Shown: one piece after another, positions 1-7,945 of the stretch
Position numbering within the stretch: position 1 is the stretch's first letter
Layout: the number at the start of each line of letters is the position of its first letter
Source: an uncultured Lachnospiraceae bacterium
Lineage (GTDB): Bacteria > Bacillota > Clostridia > Lachnospirales > Lachnospiraceae
NCBI GenBank assembly: GCA_944381615.1
Contig: CALWLT010000035.1
Span: 46,182 to 110,181 of the forward strand
Direction: 5' to 3'
Length of the DNA: 64,000 bases
Program-made: the position numbers and the translations under genes
The notes under the pieces: generated by a model
What the model was told of the DNA's origin: nothing
What the model saw: the letters and a program-made list of their open reading frames with translations, nothing else
The model's database searches: none

Positions 1-620
1 TCCGTCTGTTCCCCGGATCCCAGCCAGCGTTCTCCAAGCGCCGCCAGATTTACATCATTTCCCACATAAACGGGAAATGAAAACTCCCTGCCCATCATCT
101 CCTGGAGAGGAAACTGATTCCATCCAAGCGCTTTGGCCCTTACTACGGTCCCGTTATCCATCACGATTCCCGGAACGCCGATCCCCATTCCGAAAATGTT
201 GTCTTCGCGAATCCCGTTCTTTGCAAGCGCCGTTTTTACCAGATCCGCCAGCTCCTGAATCTGATTCGTTGACGGGATTTTTTCTTCATATACAATCTCC
301 CCGTCCAAATCTGCAATCAGCAGATATATCTTGGTCCCCCCGATATCCATTCCGATGCAGTAAGCAGATTTCGGATTAAACCCCAGCATCATAGACGGCC
401 GTCCCACACGCGAAAGCGACGCGCAGTCTCCAAACTCTACAAGCAGCTTCTTTTTAATCAGTTCATCTACAATCGCGCTGACCGTCGTTTTACTCAGATT
501 CAGAATCTTCGCTACCTGCGCCCGGCTGATCGGCTGTTTTTCCTTAACCGTATTCATCACAAGCGTCCGGTTAATTCTGCGTATCAGTTCCAGATGACCA
601 ATGTTTCCATTTTTCTTCAT
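1..620 (-). CDS. ROK family transcriptional regulator / sugar kinase-like (partial, runs off left edge)
   Basis: The N-terminal ~206 residues are present; the 3' end lies outside the window. Residues ~10-60 form a MarR-like winged helix (SRAQVAKILNLSKTTVSAIV). This is followed by the ROK/actin-fold phosphate motif GMDIGGTK near residue 90 and a VPG/VGNDVN segment typical of ROK proteins. The start at 620 (MKKNGNIG...) is chosen because GGGAG lies at the right distance; an in-frame ATG at 635 has no good site. ROK regulators repress sugar genes and sense phosphorylated or free sugars. A dyad immediately upstream (640-660) is a plausible autoregulatory operator. The target sugar cannot be told. 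Confidence 0.88.
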   Translation of the reverse strand, partial: MKKNGNIGHLELIRRINRTLVMNTVKEKQPISRAQVAKILNLSKTTVSAIVDELIKKKLLVEFGDCASLSRVGRPSMMLGFNPKSAYCIGMDIGGTKIYLLIADLDGEIVYEEKIPSTNQIQELADLVKTALAKNGIREDNIFGMGIGVPGIVMDNGTVVRAKALGWNQFPLQEMMGREFSFPVYVGNDVNLAALGERWLGSGEQT

Positions 621-639
621 ACCATCGTCTCCCATTTAA

Positions 640-660
640 TTAGTTCAGTGCACTTACTAA
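640..660. promoter_or_regulatory. Dyad operator in front of the ROK regulator
   Basis: Imperfect palindrome with arms TTAGT and ACTAA around a GTGCAC core, 20-40 bp upstream of the ROK start codon. ROK/XylR-type repressors bind dyads of this size, so autoregulation is inferred. Confidence 0.4.
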
Positions 661-663
661 TTG

Positions 664-702
664 TTTTTTAAAAAACTCGCCTTTTCCTTTTTCCTCGGCG
701 AG
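664..702 (-). terminator. Hairpin with T-tract in the ROK leader
   Basis: Minus-strand stem CTCGCC / GGCGAG with a purine-rich loop, then six T. It lies between a candidate promoter (736-763) and the ROK gene. It could end transcription from the upstream 1-2.7 kb operon or attenuate the ROK transcript. Confidence 0.5.
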
Positions 703-735
703 AAATACTGCTTTTAAATCTCTTCTTGTTTTTAT

Positions 736-763
736 ATTATAACAGCACTTTCCATCAAATCAA
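736..763 (-). promoter_or_regulatory. Candidate sigma-A promoter for the ROK gene
   Basis: Minus strand TTGATT, 16-bp spacer, TATAAT. It lies upstream of the leader hairpin. The interval 621-876 holds this promoter, the hairpin and the operator; no gene is seen there. Confidence 0.45.
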
Positions 764-876
764 GCGATATTTCAAAAAAACATTACCAAAATTCAAACCC
801 GGCATTTGTGCAAACAGGACAAACCGCAGTTCAATTAGTTTTTATAGTGAACAAAATGTCCGGCCATGCGGTCCCG

Positions 877-1101
877 CTATCCAAACCACAGAATCAGGGC
901 AGCCGCCCACAGAAATGTAAAAAAGGGGATCAGGACGACCGCCATCCCCAGATACCAGCAGCGGCCGGAGCCGCCCCAGTTTTCTATCCCGCGCCGTTTC
1001 ATCGCGCGGCTGATGCCTGCATAACGGATCAGAGAGAGAGGCCAGCACACGGCCAGCAGGATCAGAAGCCATTTCCAGTTCGGACGTCCCGCTTCCCGCA
1101 C
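877..1101 (-). CDS. Small two-TM membrane protein, unknown function
   Basis: 74 residues, GTG start at 1101 behind a strong GGAGGGAGG site. Two hydrophobic stretches (about residues 10-28 and 50-73) flank a basic, glycine/tryptophan-containing loop, giving a hairpin membrane protein. It is the last gene of the HD-GT2 operon, 24 bp after the glycosyltransferase stop codon. The family is not recognised; some Firmicutes carry similar small membrane proteins beside GT2 enzymes. An overlapping 76-codon frame (842-1072) has no ribosome site and is a shadow. Confidence 0.6.
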   Translation of the reverse strand: MREAGRPNWKWLLILLAVCWPLSLIRYAGISRAMKRRGIENWGGSGRCWYLGMAVVLIPFFTFLWAAALILWFG

Positions 1102-1125
1102 GCTGCCTCCCTCCTTTTCCTTCGT

Positions 1126-2145
1126 CTAGTTAAACCCGTAAAATTTCTGTGCGATCTTATAGCAGGCGCTCGAGATCTTGCGCCCGCCCTTTCCCGGCAG
1201 GTTGACGCCCTGGCCTAAAAAGCCCCAGCGCAGGCGCAGATACAGCGCAAAATTCTTCTGGCGCAGATACTGCCACAGTTCCTTTTTCTTGGCCAGATTT
1301 TCCTCCGTCTCCGAGCGGATCGCCAGGATCGAGGACACCGTCATCATAATCTCCAGATAGCGGAGCATATAGCCGCGCAGCTTCCGGTTCTGAATCCGCG
1401 TCACGTCATAGTAGCCCAGCATCAGCTTCGTGACCCGGATCTGCTGATCCAGGCGGCCGATCATGACGGATTCATTGACGGACTGATCCTCCCTGCCGAT
1501 ATAATAGCGGTAGAAATTCACGTCCAGATAATACATGGATTTTACGTGCGGGAGCGGCTGGTACACGAAAATATTATCCACATAGAACGTGTGGGACGGC
1601 AGCTCCAGGCCGCATTCCCGCAGCATCTGCGTGCGGTAGATGACCGAGTGCATCAGGATGTACTGGCCCAGGCGGAAGCCCTTCGCGCCGCTCCAGTCGA
1701 TGATCTCCCCGGCGGGAAGCGCCGTCCGGTAATTCATAACCTTCTTTCGTTTGGCCCCCTGCTTTTCATAGACAAAATTGGTAATCAGCAGATCGATCTG
1801 CGATTCTTCGCCCGAAAAGCGGCGCAGCGTGCGCAGGACCTGCACATAGGCCTCCAGGTCGACCCAGTCGTCGCTGTCCACGACCTTGAAATACAGGCCG
1901 GACGCATTTTTCAGGCCTGTGTTGACCGCTTCGCCGTGTCCGCCGTTCTCCTGGTGGATCGCCCGGCAGATGCCCGGATATTCTCTCTCGTACTCATCCG
2001 CGATCTCCGCCGTATCATCCTTAAAGGAGCCGTCATCCACGATCAGGATCTCCACATCATTCCCGCCCGGAAGCAGCGACTCAATGCAGTTTCGCATATA
2101 TGCGGCCGAATTATAGCAGGGGATGGCAATCGTCAGCAGCTTCAA
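1126..2145 (-). CDS. Family 2 glycosyltransferase
   Basis: 339 residues, GT-A fold. The N-terminal IAIPCYNSAAYMRNCIESLL and LIVDDGS motifs are the nucleotide-binding half, and the metal-binding DSDD lies at residues 90-93. The enzyme transfers a sugar from a nucleotide donor to a cell-surface glycan, lipid or protein acceptor; donor and acceptor are not predictable. The C-terminal ~100 residues are basic and helical, with no clear membrane anchor. The start overlaps the end of the HD-domain gene by 4 bp (ATGA), so the two are translationally coupled in one operon. Confidence 0.88.
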   Translation of the reverse strand: MKLLTIAIPCYNSAAYMRNCIESLLPGGNDVEILIVDDGSFKDDTAEIADEYEREYPGICRAIHQENGGHGEAVNTGLKNASGLYFKVVDSDDWVDLEAYVQVLRTLRRFSGEESQIDLLITNFVYEKQGAKRKKVMNYRTALPAGEIIDWSGAKGFRLGQYILMHSVIYRTQMLRECGLELPSHTFYVDNIFVYQPLPHVKSMYYLDVNFYRYYIGREDQSVNESVMIGRLDQQIRVTKLMLGYYDVTRIQNRKLRGYMLRYLEIMMTVSSILAIRSETEENLAKKKELWQYLRQKNFALYLRLRWGFLGQGVNLPGKGGRKISSACYKIAQKFYGFN

Positions 2146-2732
2146 AGGTTCAGTTCCTCCATTTCCCGGTTGACCGTTTCCTCGCTGACCTGCATGGCAG
2201 AAAGCGTCTGTCCCAGCAGGCGATCCAGATCCCAGTTCAGGATCTCCGCCCCGCGGCGGATCACGTCGCGCGAACAGCCGGCCGCAAACCGTTTATCCTT
2301 GAATTTCTTCTTCAGGCTGGAAAGCTCCATGTCCTGCGTGCTTTTGGAGGGGCGCATCTTCGCCGCCGCCCAGATGAGGCCCGTCAGCTCGTCGGCCGCA
2401 AACAGGACCTTCTCCATCTCATGCTCCGGCGCCACGTCCGTACAGCTCCCCCAGGCATGGCAGACGACCGCGTGGATCAGCTCCGGCTCCGCCCCCGCGG
2501 CTTCCAGAAGCTCCGGCACTTTCTTACAGTGCTCCTCCGGATACTTCTCAAAATCGATGTCGTGCAGAAGTCCCACGATGCCCCAGAAATCCTTCTCGTC
2601 CCCGTATCCCAGCTCTGTGGCATACCATTCCATCACGCGCCCCACGGTAATCCCGTGCAGGACGTGAAAGGACTCCTGATTGTAGGTGCGCAGAAGCTCC
2701 AGCGCCTTTTCTCTGCTCAGTGCTGTCTTCAT
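2142..2732 (-). CDS. HD-domain phosphohydrolase-like protein
   Basis: 196 residues. An HD-type metal site is visible as H24, then H57-D58 in LLHDIDFEKYPEEH and H85/H90 in HAVVCHAWG. Short HD proteins of this kind are usually metal-dependent phosphohydrolases or nucleotide-binding proteins; the substrate is unknown. The start at 2732 follows AAAGGAAAC. It is the first gene of the HD-GT2-small-membrane-protein operon, with a clear sigma-A promoter 42 bp upstream. Confidence 0.82.
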   Translation of the reverse strand: MKTALSREKALELLRTYNQESFHVLHGITVGRVMEWYATELGYGDEKDFWGIVGLLHDIDFEKYPEEHCKKVPELLEAAGAEPELIHAVVCHAWGSCTDVAPEHEMEKVLFAADELTGLIWAAAKMRPSKSTQDMELSSLKKKFKDKRFAAGCSRDVIRRGAEILNWDLDRLLGQTLSAMQVSEETVNREMEELNL

Positions 2733-2773
2733 GTTTCCGTTTCCTTTCGTAAAAGCAATCTTCGATATGTATA

Positions 2774-2802
2774 GTTATAGCAAAATCCGTTTTTAAAGTC
2801 AA
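2774..2802 (-). promoter_or_regulatory. Sigma-A promoter of the HD-GT2 operon
   Basis: Minus strand TTGACT, 17-bp spacer, TATAAC, 42 bp upstream of the HD-protein start codon. Confidence 0.65.
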
Positions 2803-2819
2803 ATGCAACCGGAGGCGCG

Positions 2820-4076
2820 CTACAGCGCGAACGCCTCCAGGCACAGGGACAGATACCAGGCCAGATCCGCCCGCCCGATCTCTTTGGCCGGATAAATGGG
2901 CCAGACGGCAATCTGCCGGCCGCCGACGTAACAGGAGACGCTCCCGACCGCCCGCTCAGGCGTCACGGGAGCCGTCAGCGACGGCGGGTATTCGCAGCGA
3001 AATTCCGCCTCCTCCCAGTCCGCCATCAGCACTGGCAGCGTCTGCTCCTCTTCGCTCAGGCGCAGCGAAAGCGCCGCCGTCTCCTCTCTGCCGCCGCTTA
3101 CCGGCAGCCGGGGCAGGCGGATCCCGCGGTCAAACACATCCCGGATCGAGTACGAGTTAAGCGCGTACTCCGAGAGCGTCTTCATATCCTCCCATTTGTA
3201 CGTCTTGTGCGGGGGCCAGCCGCAGCCCAGCAGCGCGGCGGTAAAGGTCCGCTCCCCGTCCCCGAACGCCGCCACGTAGCAGTATCCGGCGCCGGCGGTA
3301 AACCCCGTCTTCCCCGACAGCGCCTCCGGCAGAGTCGTAAGCAGCGCGTTGTGATTGGTCAGCGAAAAGCTTCGTTTCCCCGACGCATCCGCGATCGTGC
3401 GGGAGGGCGCGCGCGTGATCGCGAGGAACTCCTCCCGCTTCGGGGAAATGCAGACGCAGTAGCGCATGATAAGGGCCAGATCCGCCGCCGAAGCCGAGTG
3501 GATCCCGCCGTCCTCTTCCCCGGCGTCCAGCCCGTTCGGCGTGATAAAGCAGGCGTTTTCACAGCCGATGTCTCTCGCCTTCTGATTCATCATCAGCGCA
3601 AAGCCCTCCTGCGAGCCGCCGATGTGCTCCGCCACCGCCACCGCCGTATCGTTGTGCGATTCCAGCATCAGCGAATAGAGCAGATCGCCCAGCCAGTACT
3701 GCTCTCCCTCCCGGATATTCAGCTGCACATCCGGCATGGACGCGGCCCGCGCCGACACGGTAACCAGATCCTCCGGGTTTCCCTGCTCCAGCGCCAGGAT
3801 ACAGGTCAGGATCTTCGTCGTGCTGGCCATCGGCCGCGCCGTCTGCCCGTCCTTCTCATACAGGATCCGCCCCGTGTCCGCGTCCATCAGGACCGCCGAG
3901 GCGGCGTGCAGGGGAAGCGCCGGCGGCCCCTGTCCGTCCGGCGCTTCCCCTGCCTCCCCGATCCCGCCTCCAAAAAACGCTCCGCCGGCGGGCCCGCCGG
4001 CAAGCGCCAGCAGAAGGCCCGCCAGCAGAGCGGCGGCTGCTTTCATCCGTTTCTTCAATTTCCTGCCCCCCGTCAT
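2820..4076 (-). CDS. D-alanyl-D-alanine carboxypeptidase (DacF/PBP5 type)
   Basis: 418 residues as the longest frame. The serine penicillin-binding fold shows all three motifs: SxxK (S85-T-T-K88), SxN (S140-H-N) and KTG (K256-T-G). These enzymes trim the terminal D-Ala from peptidoglycan stem peptides outside the membrane. A basic N-terminus and a hydrophobic run (about residues 12-35) give a signal peptide. The C-terminal PBP5-type beta domain ends in a hydrophobic/amphipathic tail that probably touches the membrane. The start is uncertain: ATG at 4076 lacks a close Shine-Dalgarno, and a TTG or the ATG ten codons in are alternatives. Confidence 0.9.
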   Translation of the reverse strand: MTGGRKLKKRMKAAAALLAGLLLALAGGPAGGAFFGGGIGEAGEAPDGQGPPALPLHAASAVLMDADTGRILYEKDGQTARPMASTTKILTCILALEQGNPEDLVTVSARAASMPDVQLNIREGEQYWLGDLLYSLMLESHNDTAVAVAEHIGGSQEGFALMMNQKARDIGCENACFITPNGLDAGEEDGGIHSASAADLALIMRYCVCISPKREEFLAITRAPSRTIADASGKRSFSLTNHNALLTTLPEALSGKTGFTAGAGYCYVAAFGDGERTFTAALLGCGWPPHKTYKWEDMKTLSEYALNSYSIRDVFDRGIRLPRLPVSGGREETAALSLRLSEEEQTLPVLMADWEEAEFRCEYPPSLTAPVTPERAVGSVSCYVGGRQIAVWPIYPAKEIGRADLAWYLSLCLEAFAL

Positions 4077-4154
4077 CCGGTTCCCGGAACCATTCTCTCC
4101 TGAAACTATATGACGCGGGGCATCTCCCTATGACGCGGCAGGCGGCCCGGGTGG

Positions 4155-4226
4155 TCATACGGACTCCAGCGCATCCAGCGGCCCGGACGCTCATACGGAC
4201 GCCAGCGCGTCCAGCGGCCCGTTGAG
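4155..4226. repeat. 36-bp tandem duplication of the aminopeptidase gene 3' end
   Basis: Two adjacent 36-bp units, 4155-4190 and 4191-4226. The first 31 bp of each differ at only two positions. The right-hand unit holds the real stop codon and last codons of the aminopeptidase; the left-hand unit is a non-translated copy. The interval 4077-4154 has only a further short repeat of TATGACGCGG. Confidence 0.8.
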
Positions 4227-6275
4227 CGCCTCCGTCCCCGGGAGCACGAAGCGCCCCCCGGCCAGAATCGCCGTCCGGCTCTGATCCTTCCTGATAACCT
4301 CCACGGTATCCAGCTCCGAATAGGGGATCGTGATATCCGTATGGCAGTTAAAATATGCCTCCTGCGGGTTTTCCCGGCGAAGCGCCGAGATCTCGTTGTC
4401 CCGCGCCGTCATCTCCTTCCCGTCCGGGTTAAACACCGGGCAGTCCTCCATCCGGCTGTAGCACGTATCGCCCACGGCGAAATGCGGCCCCATTTTCTCC
4501 GCGATCAGGATCGGCAGCCGGTTGAAAATCCCGTACCGCTGCGCCACCTCATAGGCCGTCGTGTTGGTTCCGATGGCAAATTCCCCCAGCGGCAGGCTGT
4601 CGTGGTTTTTCAGGACGACCTGCTTGACCAGATCGCGGCACTCCTGCGGCGACTCAAAATTGCGGCAGGTATAGGAAACCGTTTTCCCGTCCCGGAAGAC
4701 CAGCTCCAGATCCCGGAACTGAAATTCGCCGATGTAGACCCGTCCCACATGGAGGATCCCCTCCGTCCCCGCCAGGCGCGGGGAGGTAAACACCTCGCCG
4801 ACCGGAATGTTGACGTCGGCGACGCAGTTCTCAAAATTCGTCTCCCGCTGCGGATCCGCCATCTCGCGCAGGCAGACCCGCAGCCTCGTGCGGTTGGCGC
4901 CCCGCCCCCGGATCTCCACGGCCTGGCCCTCGTCCAGCGCGCGGATGATCGTCTGCTGGATCCCCCGGTAGAGCTCTGAATCCAGCGTGTTAATGCGGAT
5001 CGTCTCCCGGAAAATCTCGCGAAACGCCGGCCCGATCTCCGGCAGCGGGAAGGCGATGATGGTAAAACTCGTCTCCGAGCCGGGAATATATTCGTCCGCG
5101 ATGCGGGCCGCCTCGCCGGAATAGGACAGGAGAAGCTTCTCCTGCTTTCCGCTCAGCGAAAATGCCTGCGGGCAGTTGACCGGCGCAAATTCCTCTTCGC
5201 CGAAAGTTTCCACGACGGCCGGCCCCGCGTAGCCCGCCGCCAGATCCCGGTACGTCTCATAAGCCGCCCGAAGCACCGCCAGCTTCCGATCGCGAAACGC
5301 CTTGTCCAGATACAGCGCGCTGTCGTAGCGGTGATCATACTCGTACGGACGGCTGGCCGGCGTCCCGTAATAGCCGTTGGTCCGCGAGGCCGCCCGGTTC
5401 ATACTCCCCACGGCCGCCCGCGCGATGACCGGCTCCAGCCCCATGGCGCGGAAATTCTCCACCGCCAGGCGGATCATGCGCTCAAACCCGAGATGGTAAC
5501 GGATCTGCACCGTCCGCTTGCCCTCGTAGCTTCTCCCGCTGGCCGCAAAGCCTTTCCGGTAGCCCTCCGTAAAGGTATCGGCCATTTTTCGCACCGTCTC
5601 CTCCGGGAGCGAGCCGAGGTATTCCGCCGTCTCAAGCTCCGCCGGAGAAATAAACTCCCCAAAGCGGTACAGGTAGCGCAGATCCGTCAGATCCTCTTCC
5701 ATGATAATTTGCTTGGCAAAATCGAGGGACGGATCCAGCGTCTCCCGCACGCGGTAGGTAAGCATTACGTCACAGTAGTCGCTCTCAAAATAATAGAGCG
5801 CTTCTTTTACCTGCCGCGGATCCGGATCCTCCCCCTCAAACAGGTTGTAAACCTCGATCAGAAGCTCCATCCAGATCGTCATCTCCGCCAGCCGGCACTC
5901 GTACGCGCAGGGAATCAGGCCGCGAAGCTCCGTATACAGAAAACAGAGAAACGGCCCGTACGTCTCTCCCAGAAGCTTTACCGCCTGTGCCGGGTTGGCG
6001 TAGCTTTTTTCATAGTTCGCGCCCTGCACGTCCGCATAGAGCCGTTCATTATGGCGTTTTAATTCCTGCAGGCTCAGGCGCTGCAGCACGCCCGCCGCCT
6101 GCTGCTCATACGTCTCCTCCGCCAGCAGCGCAAACGCGGCCGCAGAACGAAAAAAGAGGCGGTACGGTTCCCTTACCGTCTCCTCCTCCCCGATCTGCCG
6201 GATCCGCTCCAGCACCAGCTCATGCCGCTCCCGCACGGCTTCATTTTCCTCCCGAAACAATTCCCGATAATCCAA
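4191..6275 (-). CDS. M29-family aminopeptidase with long N-terminal extension
   Basis: 694 residues; M29 enzymes (PepS/AmpS/AmpII) are usually about 370-410. The C-terminal part carries the M29 metal ligands in order: E494 (VGEVFTSP), E565 (GEFAIGT), H598 and Y606 (MGPHFAVGDTCYS), and H645-x-D647. These bind two divalent metals for release of N-terminal amino acids from peptides in the cytoplasm. The first ~280 residues are helical, without recognised motifs or signal peptide. Start is TTG at 6275 with AGGAGGGAAGAGGA in front. Gene ends in a duplicated segment. Confidence 0.85.
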   Translation of the reverse strand: MDYRELFREENEAVRERHELVLERIRQIGEEETVREPYRLFFRSAAAFALLAEETYEQQAAGVLQRLSLQELKRHNERLYADVQGANYEKSYANPAQAVKLLGETYGPFLCFLYTELRGLIPCAYECRLAEMTIWMELLIEVYNLFEGEDPDPRQVKEALYYFESDYCDVMLTYRVRETLDPSLDFAKQIIMEEDLTDLRYLYRFGEFISPAELETAEYLGSLPEETVRKMADTFTEGYRKGFAASGRSYEGKRTVQIRYHLGFERMIRLAVENFRAMGLEPVIARAAVGSMNRAASRTNGYYGTPASRPYEYDHRYDSALYLDKAFRDRKLAVLRAAYETYRDLAAGYAGPAVVETFGEEEFAPVNCPQAFSLSGKQEKLLLSYSGEAARIADEYIPGSETSFTIIAFPLPEIGPAFREIFRETIRINTLDSELYRGIQQTIIRALDEGQAVEIRGRGANRTRLRVCLREMADPQRETNFENCVADVNIPVGEVFTSPRLAGTEGILHVGRVYIGEFQFRDLELVFRDGKTVSYTCRNFESPQECRDLVKQVVLKNHDSLPLGEFAIGTNTTAYEVAQRYGIFNRLPILIAEKMGPHFAVGDTCYSRMEDCPVFNPDGKEMTARDNEISALRRENPQEAYFNCHTDITIPYSELDTVEVIRKDQSRTAILAGGRFVLPGTEALNGPLDALASV

Positions 6276-6296
6276 TCCTCTTCCCTCCTGCGTTTC

Positions 6297-6626
6297 CTAT
6301 CCCCGAAATCCGATCAGGATCATGACCAGCCACAGAATGAGCAGAAGGCCGCCCACGCCGATCCCGATCCGCGCCAGAAGATAATTTTTCTCCTCCTCCT
6401 GAAAGGACTGCCGCCCGTATACCAGCGCGGCGATGGAAAACAGGAGGCTGGAAAAGCACATGGAAACGGCGCCCGGCGGCGTGTTTCCCTGATGAGCGAC
6501 GCTTAACGCCATGCCGGCCGCTCCCAGGAAAAGCCCGGCCGCCGCCAGCAGAAGGCACAGATAGCTGTTCCTGGCAAACGGTTTGCGGATATAGGAAATC
6601 CGGTTATCCGTCTCTCTTCCTCCCAT
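6297..6626 (-). CDS. Small membrane protein (resembles DUF6142)
   Basis: 109 residues with three hydrophobic segments (about 20-42, 52-70 and 84-106) and a short charged loop (RQSFQEEEKN) between the last two. Size and pattern resemble the uncharacterised DUF6142 proteins of Lachnospiraceae, an attribution from memory. Start codon follows GGAGGTGGAACC and overlaps the end of the VanZ-like gene by 23 bp, so the genes are co-transcribed. Function unknown. Confidence 0.65.
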   Translation of the reverse strand: MGGRETDNRISYIRKPFARNSYLCLLLAAAGLFLGAAGMALSVAHQGNTPPGAVSMCFSSLLFSIAALVYGRQSFQEEEKNYLLARIGIGVGGLLLILWLVMILIGFRG

Positions 6627-7074
6627 GGTTCCACCTCCTGATCCACCGCAGGGCGCTCACGCAGAGAAAGCCCGCGATCCCGCCCATCGTATTTAAAAAC
6701 ATATCGTCCACGTCGAAGCTCCCCACCCGGAATACCAGCTGGATCGTCTCAATCAGCAGACTGAACAGAAAGCTCAGCAGAAACGTGTTGTACCAGCGGC
6801 CGCCGCGGCGGCTGATCAGGGGGAGAATAAAGCCGAACGGCATAAAACAGACCACGTTCCCCACCGTATTCAGCAGAAACGCCTTCATCCCCAGAAGCTC
6901 CCTGTAACGGTAAAACCGCCGGATCTCTTTGAAAAGCTCCAGATTGTAGGCGTAATCCTCATGGCCCGAGCGGCCGAAATCATCTGAAAAAAACATGAAA
7001 TACATCAGGGACGCCAGGTAAAGGACAAACAGCACCCGGCACACGATCTGACGCATCCTTGCCTGTCCCGGCAT
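6604..7074 (-). CDS. VanZ-family membrane protein
   Basis: 156 residues, four to five membrane helices. It has the VanZ hallmarks: an N-terminal helix ending FFSDDFGRSG, a central NTVGNVVCFMPFGFILPL block and the FLLSFLFSLLIETIQLVF...GSFDVDDMFLNTMGG block. VanZ-like proteins are linked to low-level teicoplanin resistance and surface lipid phenotypes, but their biochemical role is unsettled. The start at 7074 is one base after the stop of the 49-codon gene; a second ATG six codons in is possible. It lies downstream of pyrE, probably by read-through. Confidence 0.85.
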   Translation of the reverse strand: MPGQARMRQIVCRVLFVLYLASLMYFMFFSDDFGRSGHEDYAYNLELFKEIRRFYRYRELLGMKAFLLNTVGNVVCFMPFGFILPLISRRGGRWYNTFLLSFLFSLLIETIQLVFRVGSFDVDDMFLNTMGGIAGFLCVSALRWIRRWNHGRKRDG

Positions 7075-7075
7075 C

Positions 7076-7225
7076 TTAAAATGTAATCTCCGATTTGCGT
7101 TTTAAGAGAATGGCGCCGCTCACGATCGCCATCACGCCGGTCGTCACGCCCGCCGCAATGATCACGCTGCCAATCACAATATTCATCACGCCTGCTCCGC
7201 GCATGGTTCTGTAGATCCGTTCCAT
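7076..7225 (-). CDS. 49-residue single-TM small protein
   Basis: The reading frame MERIYRTMRGAGVMNIVIGS... ends in LLKRKSEITF. One long glycine/valine-rich membrane segment spans about residues 13-42, with basic residues at both ends. AAGGAG lies 10 bases before the ATG at 7225. It sits between pyrE (22 bp downstream of its stop) and the VanZ gene (1 bp), so it looks like a real operon member rather than spacer. No family recognised. Confidence 0.6.
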   Translation of the reverse strand: MERIYRTMRGAGVMNIVIGSVIIAAGVTTGVMAIVSGAILLKRKSEITF

Positions 7226-7246
7226 CGGCCGTCAACTCCTTTTCTC

Positions 7247-7921
7247 TCACTTTGCCCCATACTGCTCATAATATGCGTCGATCGCCGCCTTTAACGCGTC
7301 GTCGATCACGATCCGGCCGCGGCGCTCCCGGTTGTAAAGATACTCCACCACATCGGCCATGGAGACGATGGCAGCCGTCGGAAACCCGTACGTCTCCCGG
7401 ATTTCCTCCAGGGCGCTCTTTGTTCCCTTTCCGCGCTCCATGCGGTTTAACGATACGATCAGGCCCCGGATCTCCACCTTCGCCTGCGCCTGAATAATGG
7501 GGAAGGTCTCTTCGATCGACTTGCCCGACGTCGTCACATCCTCGATGATAACCACGCGGTCGCCGTCCTTTAATTTGCTCCCCAGCAGGATTCCCGTATC
7601 GCCGTGATCCTTGACCTCCTTGCGGTTGGAGCAGTAGCGGACCTCTTTCCCGTAAAGCTCGCTGATCGCCATGGCCGTCGCCACCGCCAGCGGAATCCCC
7701 TTGTAGGCCGGCCCGAACAGCACGTCAAAATCCAGGCCGTAATTGTCGTGAATCGCCTTCGCGTAATATTCGCCCAGGCGGCGGAGCTGCGCGCCCGTCA
7801 CATACGCGCCGGCATTCATGAAAAACGGAGATTTTCTTCCGCTCTTCAGGGTAAACTCCCCGAATTTCAGGACCTCGCTCTCCACCATAAAATCGATAAA
7901 TTCCTGTTTATAACTCTCCAT
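7247..7921 (-). CDS. pyrE: Orotate phosphoribosyltransferase
   Basis: 224 residues. Converts orotate plus PRPP to OMP, step five of UMP synthesis, in the cytoplasm. The PRPP-binding motif VVIIEDVTTSGKS is intact, and the N-terminal FGEFTLKSGRKSPFF block is diagnostic. Start has GGAGG and a closer AAGGAT in front. Last pyr gene of pyrF-pyrK-pyrD-pyrE; 24 bp separates it from pyrD. Confidence 0.97.
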   Translation of the reverse strand: MESYKQEFIDFMVESEVLKFGEFTLKSGRKSPFFMNAGAYVTGAQLRRLGEYYAKAIHDNYGLDFDVLFGPAYKGIPLAVATAMAISELYGKEVRYCSNRKEVKDHGDTGILLGSKLKDGDRVVIIEDVTTSGKSIEETFPIIQAQAKVEIRGLIVSLNRMERGKGTKSALEEIRETYGFPTAAIVSMADVVEYLYNRERRGRIVIDDALKAAIDAYYEQYGAK

Positions 7922-7945
7922 ATCCTTCTGACCTCCCTCTGCGGG

